Source: Opitutaceae bacterium
Lineage (GTDB): Bacteria; Verrucomicrobiota; Verrucomicrobiia; Opitutales; Opitutaceae
DNA length: 59,525 nt
Assembly: GCA_016795565.1 (NCBI GenBank)
Contig: JAEUGW010000048.1
Coordinates: forward strand, 1-59,525
Direction: 5' to 3'
Shown here: piece after piece, positions 1 to 8,166 of the stretch
Layout of the letters: each line of letters starts with the position of its first letter
Position numbering within the stretch: position 1 is the first letter of the stretch
Made by a program: the position numbers and the translations under genes
The notes under the pieces: generated by a model
What the model saw: the letters and a program-made list of their open reading frames with translations, nothing else
Told to the model about the DNA's origin: nothing
The model's database searches: none

Positions 1-65
1 CGATGCAGTAGAATCGCCGACTGCGTGGGCTAAACTTCTGCGTCACATGGAGATTTCCTACTGCA

Positions 66-455
66 TTGCAGTTGGATTTGGCTCACTGCACCGCTGGGAA
101 ACACGCTCATGCGCTGCTTCGACTGCATCGTTCCGGCTTAGTGCAGGGTTCAGCAGCCGAGCCATATCGCATCACAATCAAGCGACGCGACGCTGACAAG
201 ATTTCGGCCTATTGCACATGTCCGGCAGGCGAGAACGGCATGTTTTGCAAACATCGGGTTCGGATTCTTCGCGGCTCGACCGAGGGCATGGTGAGCCAGA
301 ATCAGGCAGATGTTCAGACAGTTGCCAGTTGGCTAGCCGGGACAGACGTTGAGCACGCTTTGCGGACAGTTGATGAGTTGGAGAAGGAAGCCGAGAAAAT
401 CAAGAAGACCATCAGTGCCGCCAAGAAGATTTTGTCCCGTGCGCTTCTCGACTGA
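66..455 (+). CDS. Small SWIM-type zinc-finger protein, probable integron cassette gene
   Basis: The 129-residue product carries a C-x-C-x8-C-x-H pattern (C50, C52, C61, H63), the ligand spacing of a SWIM zinc finger, a domain used for DNA or protein binding. The C-terminal third is charged and probably helical (EKEAEKIKKTISAAKK). The start is uncertain: position 66 is a TTG, the frame stays open back to base 12, and the true start could lie there or the gene could be damaged. No other domain is recognisable. It ends 9 nt before an integron attC site and faces the same way, the usual layout of a cassette gene. Zinc binding is inferred from the motif; the biological role is unknown. Confidence 0.6.
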   Translation: MQLDLAHCTAGKHAHALLRLHRSGLVQGSAAEPYRITIKRRDADKISAYCTCPAGENGMFCKHRVRILRGSTEGMVSQNQADVQTVASWLAGTDVEHALRTVDELEKEAEKIKKTISAAKKILSRALLD

Positions 456-464
456 CAAGACGTG

Positions 465-557
465 GCTTAACCATGCGCTGCAGCGAACCCGGCCATCGCG
501 CTCCGGTTGCAATCGTGGCGTCCCGTGGGCCGGGTCGCTGATCTTGGGTCGTTAGGC
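465..557 (+). other. Integron attC recombination site
   Basis: The left core GCTTAAC (465-471) fits RYYYAAC and the right core GTTAGGC (551-557) fits GTTRRRY. Between them the arm CAGCGAACCCGGCC (481-494) is the reverse complement of GGCCGGGTCGCTG (528-540) except for one extra A, the extrahelical base typical of folded attC sites. Total length of 93 bp is within the known range. It directly follows the SWIM ORF, as in a cassette. No integrase gene is visible, so this may be the end of an array lying to the left or an isolated cassette (CALIN). Bases 558-649, up to dgt, hold nothing else I can name. Confidence 0.72.
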
Positions 558-649
558 CGAAAGAGAAAGCGTCCCGCTGAGGGCCTTCGGTCCGACTGGG
601 ATGAAGCGGAAAACGAAAATCCCGATGCAGGGTGCAAGTCGCAAGCCAG

Positions 650-1921
650 TCAGCTCAAGTCGCGAAAGCTGCCGAACTCGGGGTCGAAGAGCCGGCGGTA
701 GGTCTTGACCACCATGCCGTCGGTCTGGCCGGCGAGGAAATCGCAGATGCGCCGCGCCTTGCCGTCCTGCGTGCGCTCCACCTCGATGAGGCGGCTGACG
801 CTGGCGGGCAGGATGCGGATGACGCGCTCGTTGCGCTCGGCATAGTTTTCCCAGATGGCGTTGTAGAGGGCGTGCAGGAGGGTGCGGGCCTTGTATTCGA
901 GCTGCTCGAGCTGCGGGCTCTCGAAGATGATGTCGTTGGCCATCTTCTTGAAAAAATCCGCCTCGTTGCGCGCCGCGGGCTCGATGAGCAGCTCGTATTT
1001 GTAGCGGTTGGTCTGCTCGGCCATGAAGTTGTCGCGCGCCCGGAGGCGGCACGCCTGGATGAAGGCGCCGATCTTCCGCGAGAAGGTGTTCTCCAGCTTG
1101 TCGCGCTTGATGGCGTCGATCAGGGTGTCGAGGTGCCGCTGCTCGGCCGCGCCGATGGTCTCGCCGTCGGCCCAGTGCTCGACGCGCTCGACCGTGAGGA
1201 AGCCCGCGCGCACGCCGTCCACGATGTCGTTGAGCGAGTAGGCCGCGTCGTCGGCCCAGTCCATGATCTGGCACTCCACACTCTTGAAGTCGTTGAGGGC
1301 CTCGCCGCGCATCAGGGTGCCGGGGATCTTGGCCCCGCCGAAGACCCAGTCGCGCACGGGGGCCTGGCTGTCGTAGATGAAGTGGTTGAGCGGCGGCGTG
1401 GCGAACTCGGTGTAGAGCTTCTTGTATTTGAGCACGCCGTCGAGGAGCGCGCGGGTGGGCTGCATGCCCTTCACGCCCGACTCGTTCTGGTAGATGGTCT
1501 CGCACAGCAGGTGCAGCGTCTGGGCGTTGCCCTCGAAGCCGCCCCGGCGCTTCATCAGTTCCTGCAGGGTGCGCTCGCCGGAGTGGCCGAAGGGCGGGTG
1601 CCCCATGTCGTGCGCCAGGCTGCTGGCCTCGACGAGGTCGGCGTCGATGTAGAAGTCGTCCGTCAGCGGGTCGCCGCGGCTGCGCAGCCAGGCGCAGATG
1701 GAGCGCCCGATCTGCGCCACCTCCATCGAGTGGGTGAGCCGCGTGCGGTAGAAATCGTATTCGCCGCTGAGGAACACCTGGGTCTTCGACTGCAGCTTGC
1801 GGAAGGCGTGCGCGTGGATGATGCGGTCGCGGTCGATCTGGAACGGGCTGCGGTAGTCGGTCTTTCGGGCCGAGCCCCACTCCTGCAGGTCAAAGGCGTT
1901 GTAGAAGCGGTTCTGCGGCAT
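650..1921 (-). CDS. dgt: Deoxyguanosinetriphosphate triphosphohydrolase-like protein
   Basis: An HD-domain dNTP triphosphohydrolase of 423 residues, which splits dGTP or other dNTPs into nucleoside and triphosphate and so helps control dNTP pools. The metal-binding HD signature is visible as H64 (RLTHSMEVAQ) and H104-D105 (SLAHDMGHPPFGH), after the family N-terminal stretch DRDRIIHAHAFRKLQ. The length fits the shorter dGTPase-like group rather than the 505-residue E. coli enzyme. It is divergently oriented to the S9 peptidase gene with only about 20-45 bp between start codons, so their promoters must overlap. Family assignment is firm; the preferred dNTP cannot be read from sequence. Confidence 0.93.
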   Translation of the reverse strand: MPQNRFYNAFDLQEWGSARKTDYRSPFQIDRDRIIHAHAFRKLQSKTQVFLSGEYDFYRTRLTHSMEVAQIGRSICAWLRSRGDPLTDDFYIDADLVEASSLAHDMGHPPFGHSGERTLQELMKRRGGFEGNAQTLHLLCETIYQNESGVKGMQPTRALLDGVLKYKKLYTEFATPPLNHFIYDSQAPVRDWVFGGAKIPGTLMRGEALNDFKSVECQIMDWADDAAYSLNDIVDGVRAGFLTVERVEHWADGETIGAAEQRHLDTLIDAIKRDKLENTFSRKIGAFIQACRLRARDNFMAEQTNRYKYELLIEPAARNEADFFKKMANDIIFESPQLEQLEYKARTLLHALYNAIWENYAERNERVIRILPASVSRLIEVERTQDGKARRICDFLAGQTDGMVVKTYRRLFDPEFGSFRDLS

Positions 1922-1965
1922 ATTCGTTTCGACAGAAGCAGGTGAATTCGCAGGATGCCAGCCTT

Positions 1966-4278
1966 ATGCCGCGCCTGCATCCCCTCCTGTTCCTGACGGC
2001 CCTGTTCATCGCCGTCGCCCCCCACCTCCGCTCCGCCGAACCCGCCGCCACGCCCGCCTTGGGCCAGGCGAAGACGGATGGCCCGACCCCGATCACCGCG
2101 AGCGATTTCCTCAAGATCAAGCTGGTCGAGTCCCCAGCGCTGTCGCCGGACGGACGCTGGGTCGTCTATGTGGTCCGCTCGATCGAGGCGGAGGCCAAAC
2201 CCGCCGACCCGTCCGCCCCGCCCGACTGGGCCTACCGCACCCAGCTCTGGCTCGCCGCCACGGACGGCCTGACCGCGCCGCGCCCGCTCACCCACGGCAC
2301 CGCCCGCAACTCCAGCCCGGTCTGGTCGCCGGCCGGCGACCGCCTCGCCTTTGTCCGCAGTGCCGGGAAGGAAAAGCCCCAAGTCTATCTCATCCCGCTC
2401 GCCGGCGGCGAGGCGATGCCCCTCACGAAGCTTGAGACCGGAGCCGGCAGCCCGCGCTGGTCGCCCGACGGCACGAAGGTTCTCTTCACGAGCTCCCTCT
2501 CATATGCCCAAGTCCGCGCCGCGCTCGAGAAGGCCGGCAAGGACGGCGCTCCTGCCTGGAGCCTGGAGAAGCCGGGCCGCAAAGCCAACGACACCGGCAA
2601 CTGGGGCGCATCAGCCGCCGCCAAGCCTAAGGCTGACTCGTCCAGCGGCGTTGCCGCAGGCGAGAAGGACGGCGGACGAAAGCCAGAAGCCAATGCCGAC
2701 GGCTCCCTCCAGGAACGCCGCGAGTGGCTGGCCCGGAACGAGGCTGACGCCAACCCACGCGTCACGAACCGCCTGAACTTCCTCGGCGAAGGCGATCTCG
2801 CCGTGGAGCCCGTCTTCGAGCAGTTCTACACCATCGAGGCCCGGGACGGCGCCGAGGCGAAGGCGTTGACTCTCGGCTACGAGGGCTACGCCGCCGCCGC
2901 GTGGCTGGCCGACGGCAAGGGCATCGTCTGCACCGGCCCGCGCGATGCGAAGCTGCATCCCGACCGCGACCGCCTCAGCAGCCTTTACACCATCGAACTC
3001 GCGACCGGCGCGGCGAAAGTGCTCCTGGAGGAACCCGGCTGCAACTACGCGGAGCCCAGCGCGTCGCCCGACGGACGGTGGATCGCCTACGCGGTGCGGC
3101 CCGGCGGCGAGCTCACCTTTGAGCAGACAATGGTGGCCGTGGTCCCGGCCGCCGGCGGCACGCCCACGCTGCTCACGGCCGATCTCGACCGCAGCGCCAC
3201 CGGTCTGAAATGGTCGCCCGACAGCCGGTTCATCTATTTCACCGTCGCCGACCGCGGCGGCTTCCCGCTCCACCGCGTGTCGCCCGGCCAACCCGGCGCG
3301 GAACGTCTCACGACCCAGGCCGACTGGGGCATCCGCGACTTTGCTGTCGCAGCCAGTGCGCTCGTGCAGGTGGTGACCAATCCCGGCAATCCTGCGGAAC
3401 TCTACGGCGGCACGCGCGACGGGAAAATCGCCCGGCCCCTCACCAGCCACAACGCCGCCTGGCTGAAGGAGCGCAAGCTGAGCCCTTACGAAGGCCACCG
3501 GCTCGTGCAGGCCGACGGCATCATGGTGGACTATTGGACCATCAAGCCGCCGGACTTCGACCCCGCCAGGAAATACCCGCTGCTCGTGCAGATCCACGGC
3601 GGGCCGACCGCCATGTGGGGGCCGGGCGAGCAGAGCATGTGGCACGAGTTCCAATACTACGCCGCGCGCGGCTACGTCGTGATGTTCGCCAACCCGCGCG
3701 GTTCCGGCGGCTACGGCAAGGCCTACCAGCGCGCCAATTTCAAGGATTGGGGCACCGGCCCCGCCAGCGACGTGCTCGCCGCCGCGAGTTTCACCGCCAA
3801 GGAAAACCATGTGGACAAGGACCGGCAGGTGCTCACCGGCGGCTCCTACGGCGGTTACCTGACCGCGTGGATCATCGGGCACGACCACCGTTTCAAGGCG
3901 GCGGTGGCGCAGCGCGGCGTCTATGACCTCGCGACCTTCTACGGCGAGGGCAACGCGTGGTTCCTCCTGCCGCTGTATTGGGGCGGCTATCCCTGGGAAA
4001 AGGAGGTCCGCACCATCCTCGACCGCGATTCGCCGCTCACCTACGTCACCTCCATCCGGACCCCGCTGCTCATCCAGCACGGCGACGTGGATTTCCGCAC
4101 CGGCGTCATCCAGAGCCAGATCCTCTACAAGAGCCTCAAGCAGCTCGGCCGCGACGTGGAATACGTGCGCTACCCGCGCGCCACGCACGAGCTCAGCCGC
4201 AGCGGCGAGCCCGCCCAGCGCCTCGACACACTCGTGCGCTACGAAGAGTTTTTCCGCCGCCATATTGGGGAGAATTGA
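1966..4278 (+). CDS. Secreted S9-family serine peptidase (acylaminoacyl or dipeptidyl peptidase type)
   Basis: A prolyl-oligopeptidase-clan protein. An N-terminal signal peptide (MPRLHPLLFLTALFIAVAP) precedes a beta-propeller with WSPDG-type TolB/DPP repeats through roughly residue 500. The C-terminal alpha/beta hydrolase domain shows the nucleophile S627 in GGSYGG, D709 in HGDVDF and H741 in THELSRSG. I chose the ATG at 1966 over the in-frame ATG at 1942 because it puts the hydrophobic signal at the very N-terminus. An Ala/Lys/Ser-rich insert near residues 205-240 is probably a surface loop. It likely removes dipeptides or acylated residues from peptides in the periplasm. Substrate specificity is not determinable here. 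Confidence 0.9.
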   Translation: MPRLHPLLFLTALFIAVAPHLRSAEPAATPALGQAKTDGPTPITASDFLKIKLVESPALSPDGRWVVYVVRSIEAEAKPADPSAPPDWAYRTQLWLAATDGLTAPRPLTHGTARNSSPVWSPAGDRLAFVRSAGKEKPQVYLIPLAGGEAMPLTKLETGAGSPRWSPDGTKVLFTSSLSYAQVRAALEKAGKDGAPAWSLEKPGRKANDTGNWGASAAAKPKADSSSGVAAGEKDGGRKPEANADGSLQERREWLARNEADANPRVTNRLNFLGEGDLAVEPVFEQFYTIEARDGAEAKALTLGYEGYAAAAWLADGKGIVCTGPRDAKLHPDRDRLSSLYTIELATGAAKVLLEEPGCNYAEPSASPDGRWIAYAVRPGGELTFEQTMVAVVPAAGGTPTLLTADLDRSATGLKWSPDSRFIYFTVADRGGFPLHRVSPGQPGAERLTTQADWGIRDFAVAASALVQVVTNPGNPAELYGGTRDGKIARPLTSHNAAWLKERKLSPYEGHRLVQADGIMVDYWTIKPPDFDPARKYPLLVQIHGGPTAMWGPGEQSMWHEFQYYAARGYVVMFANPRGSGGYGKAYQRANFKDWGTGPASDVLAAASFTAKENHVDKDRQVLTGGSYGGYLTAWIIGHDHRFKAAVAQRGVYDLATFYGEGNAWFLLPLYWGGYPWEKEVRTILDRDSPLTYVTSIRTPLLIQHGDVDFRTGVIQSQILYKSLKQLGRDVEYVRYPRATHELSRSGEPAQRLDTLVRYEEFFRRHIGEN

Positions 4279-4364
4279 GGCAACACACCCCGCCCTGCCG
4301 TTTGAAAATTGGGGCCTTCCTGCATTGCCATCGAGATTCCGTTCACCTTTCCGCGCCTGACTGT

Positions 4365-4418
4365 GGGAGCGAGCTTGCTCGCGACATAGCCCCAAAATTC
4401 GCGATCAAGCTCGCTCCC
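4365..4418. repeat. REP-like inverted repeat pair
   Basis: GGGAGCGAGCTTGCTCGCGA at the left is mirrored by a 20-nt right arm whose reverse complement differs at one base, with 14 nt between. Each arm is itself partly palindromic (GCGAGC-TT-GCTCGC). It lies in the 249-bp gap between the S9 peptidase and ogt, which holds nothing else recognisable. Its design, a small palindrome repeated in inverse orientation, is the same as in the other intergenic elements of this window, though the sequence differs. Confidence 0.7.
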
Positions 4419-4539
4419 CCAATTCCCGACAGCATCGTTCCCGCGTGAGAGGGGTGCGCAACGTGCCGGGGGGTGTTGGCCGAATACCCTGCCCGATTTC
4501 CGCCGTCGGCGGCACGTCCCGATACGCTTGCTTGCAGCG

Positions 4540-5091
4540 ATGAGCCTTCCCCCCATCCTCGCCGCCATGCCGCACACGCTTTTCCCCACCGCTTTCGGCA
4601 CCTGCGGCATCGCGTGGAACGACACCGGATTGACCGGCTTCCAGCTGCCCGAGGCCAGCACCGCGCTCACGGAGCAGCATCTCGCCCACAAGGCCCGCAG
4701 CCAGCCCGCCGCCGAGACGCCACCGGCCTGGGTGCAAGGCATCATCGACCGCGTCCGATTGCACCTGGAGGGCAACTTGCAGGATTTCGCCGGCACCGTG
4801 CTCGATTGGAGCCGGGTGACTGATTTCCAGCAGGCGGTCTATCGGCAGGCTCTGGCCATCAGGCCCGGCTACAAGCAGAGCTACGGTGAGATTGCCCGAC
4901 TGATGGCGCTGGGGAATGAGGCCGCCCGCGCCGTCGGCGTGGCCCTCGCGACCAATCCCTGGCCGCTGATCGTGCCTTGCCACCGCGTGGTGTCGGCGGG
5001 CGACAAGATGACGGGCTTTTCCGCCCCGGGGGGCGTGCGCACCAAGACCCGCCTGCTCGCTCTCGAAGGCGCGGAGCTGTTGTCGGAATGA
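4540..5091 (+). CDS. ogt: Methylated-DNA--protein-cysteine methyltransferase
   Basis: A DNA repair protein that takes alkyl groups from O6-alkylguanine onto its own cysteine. The active-site PCHRV motif is present, preceded by the helix-turn-helix region GEIARLMALGNEAARAVG and followed by GFSAPGGVRTKTRLLALEG, all standard for the family. ATG codons at 4540 and 4567 are both possible starts; the latter gives MPHTLFPTAFGTCGIAW and 174 residues with the acceptor Cys at 138, close to normal Ogt length. Its stop overlaps the start of the downstream glycosylase gene (ATGA), so the two alkylation-repair enzymes are probably translationally coupled. Confidence 0.92.
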   Translation: MSLPPILAAMPHTLFPTAFGTCGIAWNDTGLTGFQLPEASTALTEQHLAHKARSQPAAETPPAWVQGIIDRVRLHLEGNLQDFAGTVLDWSRVTDFQQAVYRQALAIRPGYKQSYGEIARLMALGNEAARAVGVALATNPWPLIVPCHRVVSAGDKMTGFSAPGGVRTKTRLLALEGAELLSE

Positions 5092-5720
5092 AATTCCGCT
5101 ACCAATACAACCCCGCCGTTGCTGTCGCCCACCTCCGCGCCGGCGATGCCGAACTCGCCGGCCTGATCGAACGCGTCGGGCCGTTCGCGCTGGAGCAGAA
5201 AACGGCGGCCAGCCTGTTTGAAGCGATGCTGCGCTCCATTGTTTACCAACAGCTGCACGGCAAGGCGGCGGCCACTATCCACGGCCGCGTGCTGGCGGAA
5301 CTAGCCCGGCACGGCGGCCCCACCCCTGAAGCGATCTCCCGAACCCCCGATGCGGCGCTGCGCGGTGCCGGTCTGTCGGGCAACAAACTCCTCGCCGTCC
5401 GCGATCTGGCCCTGAAGTGCCGGGAAGGCACGGTGCCCACGCTCAAGGTGGCGGCGAAACTCAGTGACGATGAGCTCATCGCCCGCCTGACCGAGGTGCG
5501 CGGCATCGGGCCGTGGACGGTGCACATGCTGCTCATCTTCTACCTCGGCCGACCCGACGTGCTGCCCACCGGCGATTTCGCCATCCGGCTTGCGTTCAAA
5601 AAGCTCCACGGCAAGCGCAAGGACCCCACGCCAGAGGCCCTGCTGAAGGCCACGCGCCACTGGCAGCCCTACCGTTCGGTGGCGAGCTGGTATCTGTGGC
5701 GTTCGCTCGACACCGGCTGA
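5088..5720 (+). CDS. DNA-3-methyladenine glycosylase II-like (HhH-GPD family)
   Basis: A 210-residue base-excision glycosylase of the AlkA type. The helix-hairpin-helix (about residues 137-147, VRGIGPWTVHML) is followed by the catalytic aspartate D163 in LPTGDFAIR. It lacks the N-terminal beta domain of E. coli AlkA, as do many bacterial and yeast MAG1-like enzymes of this size. The start overlaps the ogt stop by four bases (ATGA), fixing the start codon and indicating an operon for repair of alkylated bases. Substrates are expected to be 3-methyladenine and related lesions, by family. Confidence 0.9.
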   Translation: MKFRYQYNPAVAVAHLRAGDAELAGLIERVGPFALEQKTAASLFEAMLRSIVYQQLHGKAAATIHGRVLAELARHGGPTPEAISRTPDAALRGAGLSGNKLLAVRDLALKCREGTVPTLKVAAKLSDDELIARLTEVRGIGPWTVHMLLIFYLGRPDVLPTGDFAIRLAFKKLHGKRKDPTPEALLKATRHWQPYRSVASWYLWRSLDTG

Positions 5721-5736
5721 CGGCTTCGCCTAGGCT
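5707..5736 (+). promoter_or_regulatory. Possible promoter of the mgtE-like gene, near-leaderless
   Basis: TCGACA, an 18-nt spacer, TAGGCT, then only six bases to the ATG. The same TAGGYT-N6-ATG arrangement stands before ubiE and, with a perfect TTGACA, before erpA. The -35 box overlaps the end of the glycosylase gene. Weak on its own; supported mainly by recurrence. Confidence 0.3.
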
Positions 5737-5742
5737 GCCGCC

Positions 5743-6759
5743 ATGCTCACCCTGTCCCCCGGCGAGAGCGCGCCGACCACCTACCCCGCGAACAGCATTG
5801 GCCGCCTGATGGAGCCGCCCATCGCGGTGTTTCCCGCCCGGATGACCGTGGCGGAGGCGACGGAGGAGATCCGCGAGCTCGCGGCCACCCGGCTGTTCAC
5901 CTACGGCTACATCACCGATGCGAACGGCGTGCTGCTCGGCGTGGTGACCATGCGCGACCTGCTGCTGCGCCAGAAGACGGACCGGCTGGAGGACTTCATG
6001 CTGCGCCAGCCCTTCTCCTTGCAGCCGGGCATGGATCTGATGGAGGCCATGCGGCTGACGGTGAACAAGCACTACCCGTCCTATCCCGTGTGCAACGGGT
6101 CCGGCGTGCTCATCGGCATCGTCCGCGGCTCCCGGATCTTCGAGCAACAGGCGATCGAGATCAGCGCCCAAGCCGGCACCATGGTCGGTGTCGAGAAGGA
6201 GGAACGCGCCTCCACGCCCTTTCTGACCAGCCTCAAGTTCCGCCATCCCTGGCTGCAGTTCAACCTGCTGACGGCCTTCGTGGCCGCCGCCGTGGTGGGC
6301 TTGTTCGAGGACACCATCGCCCGCATCACCGTGCTCGCGGTGTTTCTGCCCGTGCTCGCCGGCCAGTCGGGCAACACCGGCTGCCAGGCCATGGCCGTCG
6401 CCCTGCGCGGCCTGACCCTCGGGGAACTGAAACACGACCAGCGCCACCGCTTCCTGGTCAAGGAGGCGGCGCTGGGCCTGGCCAACGGCATGCTGGTCGG
6501 CTTCACCGCCGGCCTGGGCATGTTTTTCTACTCCACCATGCAGTCGGCCCCGGAGTCCGCGCTCAAGCTCAGCGCGATTGTCTTCCTGGCCATGACCTGC
6601 AGCTGCTTCCTCAGCAGCGTCTCGGGCGTGATGGTGCCCCTGACGCTGAAGAAACTCGGTTTCGATCCCGCGACCGCCTCCAGCATCTTCCTGACCACGG
6701 CGACCGACGTGGCCAGCATGGGCTTCTTCCTCGGCCTCGCCACACTGTGGTTGGGGTGA
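5743..6759 (+). CDS. MgtE-type magnesium channel/transporter lacking the N-domain
   Basis: 338 residues: two CBS domains (about 15-70 and 78-140) followed by the MgtE membrane domain with about five transmembrane helices. Family motifs are visible: LAGQSGNTGCQA at the start of the pore domain and SSIFLTTATDVASMGFFLGLA at the C-terminus, the latter including the aspartate that lines the ion path in MgtE. The usual superhelical MgtE_N domain is missing, so the protein is about 110 residues shorter than Thermus MgtE. It should conduct Mg2+ inward, with the CBS pair sensing Mg2+ or nucleotide. Function is inferred from the family. Confidence 0.88.
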   Translation: MLTLSPGESAPTTYPANSIGRLMEPPIAVFPARMTVAEATEEIRELAATRLFTYGYITDANGVLLGVVTMRDLLLRQKTDRLEDFMLRQPFSLQPGMDLMEAMRLTVNKHYPSYPVCNGSGVLIGIVRGSRIFEQQAIEISAQAGTMVGVEKEERASTPFLTSLKFRHPWLQFNLLTAFVAAAVVGLFEDTIARITVLAVFLPVLAGQSGNTGCQAMAVALRGLTLGELKHDQRHRFLVKEAALGLANGMLVGFTAGLGMFFYSTMQSAPESALKLSAIVFLAMTCSCFLSSVSGVMVPLTLKKLGFDPATASSIFLTTATDVASMGFFLGLATLWLG

Positions 6760-6837
6760 GGGATTGGCAGCGGGAAAGCGACGGCGACGGCTGGCACGCC
6801 CGGTCCGCGCCTACTGAGACTCGCCTATCAGACTGAC

Positions 6838-6912
6838 AGGTGGGCGCACCGGCCCGGTGCGCCGGGAGCGCGATATCCTATTCGCGGCGGGGCGAGCCGC
6901 CCCGCCCTACCT
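6838..6912. repeat. Double-hairpin element, long-spacer form (GTAG class)
   Basis: Two 21-nt hairpins, beginning GGCGCACC and GGCGGGGC, are separated by 22 nt and enclosed by AGGTG/CTACCT ends. When the second hairpin is reverse-complemented it differs from the first at three base pairs, all compensatory, plus one loop base. The flank on the right (GCGTCAGTCTATTACGCGA) is shared with copies near 30880 and 54500. It lies in the 292-bp gap between the mgtE-like gene and tdh. Confidence 0.8.
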
Positions 6913-7016
6913 TTGGAAACACGAGCGTCAGTCTATTACGCGAATCTCAATAAGCTGAAAGTATGATGGCGCGGAGTTGTCTCGGCCGGCGGTCTGCTGT
7001 TGAACTGCGCGGCCCT

Positions 7017-7040
7017 CACGCTCACTTTCACCCTCAACTT
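7017..7040 (+). repeat. Hexanucleotide CACYYT tract upstream of tdh
   Basis: Four phase-locked degenerate hexamers of the type CACGCT/CACTTT end 11 nt before the tdh ATG. The same hexamer tract occurs before prfC and hemF. It could serve as a pyrimidine-rich translation leader in place of a Shine-Dalgarno sequence, or be a colonising short repeat. Confidence 0.6.
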
Positions 7041-7051
7041 TTCCCCATCCC

Positions 7052-8092
7052 ATGCTGACCTCCATGCGCGCCATCATCAAGCCCACCGCCGGACCCGGGC
7101 TCACCATGACCACGGCCCCGGTGCCCCGCCCGGGCATCAACGACGTGCTGATCAAGATCAAGAAGACCTCCATTTGCGGCACCGATGTGCACATCAACAA
7201 GTGGGACTCGTGGGCGCAGCGGGTCATCAAGCCGCCGCTGGTCATCGGCCACGAATACGTCGGCACCGTGGCCGATGTGGGCAACGGCGTCAGCGGCTTC
7301 ACCCTCGGCCAGCTCGTCACCGGCGAGGGCCACATCGTCTGCGGCCACTGCCGCAACTGCCTCGCCGGCCGCCGCCACCTTTGCCCCAATACCGTCGGCG
7401 TGGGCGTGAACCGGGACGGCGCCTTCGCCGACTACGTCTCCATCCCCGCTTCCAACGTCTGGAAGGTGCCTGCCGGCATGGATCTCGATGTGGTCTCCTG
7501 CTTCGACCCGCTCGGCAACGCCGTCCACACCACGCTTTCCTACGACATGGTCGGCGAGGATGTGCTCATCACCGGGGCCGGCCCCATCGGCTGCATGGCC
7601 ATCGCCGTGGCCAAGCACGCGGGCGCGCGCAAGGTCGTCATCACCGACATCAACGACGGCCGCCTCGAACTGGCCCGCAAGTTCGGACCGACCCGCGCGG
7701 TTAACACCGCCAAGGAAAACCTGACCGACGTCTGGCACAAGGAGCTCGGCATGACCGAGGGTTTCGATGTCGGCCTGGAGATGTCCGGCAGCCACCTCGC
7801 CCTGAACCAGATGATCGACAACATGATCATGGGCGGCCGCATCGCCCTGCTCGGCACCCACTCGGCCAAGGCGGAAGTGGACTGGAACAAGATCGTCTTC
7901 AAGATGCTCCACCTGAAGGGCATTTACGGCCGCGAGATGTTCGAGACCTGGTATAAGATGACCGCCCTCGTCCAGGGCGGCATGGACATCACGCCCGTCA
8001 TCACGCACCGCATGCCGGTGGACAATTTCCAGGAGGGCTTCGAGCTCATGGGGGCCGGCAAGTCCGGCAAGATCGTCCTCAACTGGGAATAG
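7052..8092 (+). CDS. tdh: L-threonine 3-dehydrogenase
   Basis: A zinc-dependent medium-chain dehydrogenase of 346 residues that oxidises L-threonine to 2-amino-3-ketobutyrate with NAD+. The catalytic-zinc region [13 protein letters not shown] and GHEYVG, the structural-zinc cluster [15 protein letters not shown] and the Rossmann motif GAGPIG are all present. An in-frame ATG at 7064 (MRAIIKP) would match E. coli Tdh more closely than the one at 7052. kbl lies downstream and supplies the next step, so the pair forms the threonine-to-glycine pathway. A double-hairpin repeat sits between the two genes. Confidence 0.95.
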   Translation: MLTSMRAIIKPTAGPGLTMTTAPVPRPGINDVLIKIKKTSICGTDVHINKWDSWAQRVIKPPLVIGHEYVGTVADVGNGVSGFTLGQLVTGEGHIVCGHCRNCLAGRRHLCPNTVGVGVNRDGAFADYVSIPASNVWKVPAGMDLDVVSCFDPLGNAVHTTLSYDMVGEDVLITGAGPIGCMAIAVAKHAGARKVVITDINDGRLELARKFGPTRAVNTAKENLTDVWHKELGMTEGFDVGLEMSGSHLALNQMIDNMIMGGRIALLGTHSAKAEVDWNKIVFKMLHLKGIYGREMFETWYKMTALVQGGMDITPVITHRMPVDNFQEGFELMGAGKSGKIVLNWE

Positions 8093-8104
8093 TCACACCA
8101 ATCT

Positions 8105-8156
8105 TGGAAGGCCCAGCTCCAGCTGGGCCGCGGCTCAGCCGGAGCTGAGCCCTCCA
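8105..8156. repeat. Double-hairpin element between tdh and kbl
   Basis: Two 20-nt hairpins, stems GGCCCAGC and GGCTCAGC, are separated by GC and flanked by TGGA/TCCA. Hairpin 2, reverse-complemented, differs from hairpin 1 at one compensated base pair and one loop base. Being inside a two-gene pathway cluster, it may modulate the kbl:tdh mRNA ratio; that is inference. Confidence 0.8.
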
Positions 8157-8166
8157 CTTGCAAACC

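Noticed and set aside
2611..4395. 594-codon minus-strand frame opposite the S9 peptidase
   Set aside because: No motif, composition typical of antisense GC-skew frames; the sense strand has a complete catalytic triad.
5743..6759. Mg2+ riboswitch (M-box) before the mgtE-like gene
   Set aside because: Only 22 bp separate it from the glycosylase gene, too short for an M-box.
6838..8156. CRISPR-like reading of the repeated hairpins
   Set aside because: Copies are dispersed, differ in sequence, are not regularly spaced with unique spacers, and no cas genes are present.
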